Shown here one piece after another: positions 6,644 to 7,730 of a stretch of DNA of 7,730 nucleotides (positions are counted from its first letter, which is position 1; each line of letters opens with the position of its first letter). The position numbers were made by a program, and so were the translations under genes. Under the pieces are notes generated by a model that saw nothing but the letters and a program-made list of their open reading frames with translations, did not search any database and was not told where the DNA came from. The stretch comes from Hyphomicrobiales bacterium (lineage in GTDB: Bacteria; Pseudomonadota; Alphaproteobacteria; Rhizobiales; Aestuariivirgaceae): NCBI GenBank assembly GCA_014380505.1, contig JACMJT010000609.1:1-7730 (forward strand). Reading direction: 5' to 3'.

Positions 6644-7730
6644 TTGTCTATCCAGCCTACTTTGGATCTCGGCGAAACCCACCGCCGGTTTGGGTTTCAC
6701 GAGCAGTTCGATGGCAGGATAGCGGGACCGCCGCCCGAAGTCTTGCCCAGATTGGGGGTGGAGGCTCTGGCCGACGCGCTCCGGCGCCTTCCCCGCGACG
6801 AATTCGAGACCGCACTCCGTCACAAGATACTGCCGATCGTGTCCATTCCGGGTCTCACCCTCCATGCGGCCTGCGGTGAGGCAGCCATGGCCATGGCCCG
6901 GGCGCAAGGCCGCAAGGTGGTGGCGGAGGCCGATGTCGCCTCCTTCCAGCAAGCCGTGCGCCATACCCACGGGCCCTTGCTGTTGCGCGACGCAACCCAC
7001 GGTTTCGCACTCGGCCATCCGGATAAATCGGCGAGTCGCCGCTTGACGCCCTTCCAGATACTTATAATCCTCATGCTTGCGGTGACGGTGGTGGTGGCCT
7101 TTCTCCTGCTGCCTGGCCCCGCCGTATGGGCTTTGGCAAGTTTGTTTGGCGGGCTGTTCTTTCTCGCGGTGATCGCCCTTCGCATTCTCTGCCTCCTGCC
7201 GCCGGTCCGCAGGCGAAAGGTCCGGGTGCGCCCTCTCGCCGATGCCGAGCTTCCCGTCTACTCCGTGCTGGTGCCGCTGTTTCGCGAAGTGTCCGTGTTG
7301 GGCCAGCTCCTCAGGGCGCTTATGCGACTCGACTACCCCCCGGAGAAACTCGACATAAAAATCATTCTCGAGGAGAGCGATGTCCTGATGCAGCGCGCGG
7401 TGGCGGGCATACGCCTGCCGCCCCAGTTCGAGGTGATCGTGGTGCCCTGTGGCAAGCCGCAAACCAAACCCCGCGCCCTCAACTATGGTTTGCGTTTTGC
7501 CTGCGGCGAACTGCTTACGATCTTCGATGCCGAGGATATCCCGGAACCCGGGCAACTGCGCTTGGCCGCTGAAACTTTCGCAAGCCAGCCCCGCGACGTT
7601 GCCTGCCTACAGGCAGAGCTCGTCTTCTATAACTCCAATGAAAACTGGCTCACCCGCCAATTCACCATTGAATACGCAACGCTGTTCGGGCTGCTGCTGC
7701 CGGCCTTGGCCAATCATCGCCTGCCGCTGC
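6644..7730 (+). CDS. Membrane glycosyltransferase, family 2 (5' part; 3' end outside window)
   Basis: The first 362 residues of a processive-type GT2 enzyme are visible, and the frame is open to the window's right edge. Residues about 30-130 form an N-terminal soluble extension like those on many alphaproteobacterial GT2 proteins, sometimes likened to the GSPII_E N-terminal domain. Two membrane helices follow at about 138-157 and 160-181. The catalytic domain starts with YSVLVPLFREV (206-216), then IILEESD (240-246) as the nucleotide-sugar site, TKPRALNYGL (274-283), and FDAED with the DxD-type metal site D295-D298. Further on come CLQAEL and FTIEYATLFGLLLP, both typical of the subfamily. Substrate and product are not predictable from this. 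The frame has no ATG near its 5' end. TTG at 6644 is chosen because AAGGA (6630-6634) lies 9 nt upstream. TTG 6662, TTG 6743 and GTG 6758 remain possible starts. Confidence 0.88.
   Translation, partial: MSIQPTLDLGETHRRFGFHEQFDGRIAGPPPEVLPRLGVEALADALRRLPRDEFETALRHKILPIVSIPGLTLHAACGEAAMAMARAQGRKVVAEADVASFQQAVRHTHGPLLLRDATHGFALGHPDKSASRRLTPFQILIILMLAVTVVVAFLLLPGPAVWALASLFGGLFFLAVIALRILCLLPPVRRRKVRVRPLADAELPVYSVLVPLFREVSVLGQLLRALMRLDYPPEKLDIKIILEESDVLMQRAVAGIRLPPQFEVIVVPCGKPQTKPRALNYGLRFACGELLTIFDAEDIPEPGQLRLAAETFASQPRDVACLQAELVFYNSNENWLTRQFTIEYATLFGLLLPALANHRLPL
6674..6698. promoter_or_regulatory. Perfect 8-bp inverted repeat near the SBP/glycosyltransferase start region
   Basis: GAAACCCA (6674-6681) and TGGGTTTC (6691-6698) form a perfect inverted repeat around 9 nt. 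It sits 55-80 nt upstream of the binding-protein start and inside the 5' end of the glycosyltransferase frame as annotated. Position and symmetry suit an operator for a dimeric regulator of one or both genes. It could also be coincidental coding sequence, and no regulator for it is identified. Confidence 0.35.

Noticed and set aside
6622..6652. Possible promoter with TTGACG at 6622-6627 for the glycosyltransferase
   Set aside because: The -35 match is good, but no acceptable -10 box lies 16-18 nt downstream. The best hexamer, TCTATC, needs a 19-nt spacer and would lie inside the annotated coding start.
6524..7555. A 343-codon open frame on the minus strand opposite the glycosyltransferase
   Set aside because: It lies antisense to a strongly recognisable GT2 domain, and its product is low-complexity His/Gln/Arg-rich with no domain. 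It is a typical GC-rich shadow and also overlaps the start of the binding-protein gene.

Overview
The window reads as ordinary, densely packed chromosome of an alphaproteobacterium, most likely Hyphomicrobiales (Rhizobiales) or a close relative. The reasons are an archaeal-type class I lysyl-tRNA synthetase, a class 2 dihydroorotate dehydrogenase preceded by a DUF952 gene, GC-rich third codon positions, and an alphaproteobacterial style of GT2 glycosyltransferase with an N-terminal extension. I see no mobile element, tRNA, rRNA, CRISPR array or phage module.

Layout, left to right. (1) The 3' two-thirds or so of lysK on the plus strand, ending at 1182. (2) A minus-strand pair: a DUF4173 multi-pass membrane protein (1988-3478), followed after 47 nt by a helix-turn-helix regulator (1200-1940) that converges on lysK with a 17-nt gap. 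(3) A 134-nt spacer (3479-3612) holding a long, nearly perfect inverted repeat. (4) A minus-strand LexA-like S24 regulator (3613-4248) with a complete self-cleavage signature. (5) A 98-nt divergent control region with two back-to-back sigma70-like promoters. (6) A plus-strand DUF952-pyrD operon (4347-5773) in which pyrD begins on a GTG overlapping the DUF952 stop. (7) A minus-strand periplasmic amino-acid-type solute-binding protein (5749-6618), whose 3' end overlaps that of pyrD by 25 nt. (8) A divergent plus-strand membrane glycosyltransferase (from about 6644, running off the right edge).

How they may work together. The firmest functional unit is DUF952-pyrD, in which PyrD makes orotate for pyrimidine synthesis. 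The S24 regulator shares its promoter region and is the obvious candidate to control both itself and that operon. The DUF4173 protein and its HTH partner look like a second two-gene unit of unknown role. The solute-binding protein has no permease or ATPase beside it, and its promoter zone must overlap that of the glycosyltransferase. The most notable observations are the probable leaderless start of DUF952, the cleavage-competent regulator next to pyrD, and the inverted repeats at 3551-3594 and 6674-6698. I found no clearly novel system. The S24/DUF952/pyrD control region and the DUF4173/HTH pair deserve the most attention.
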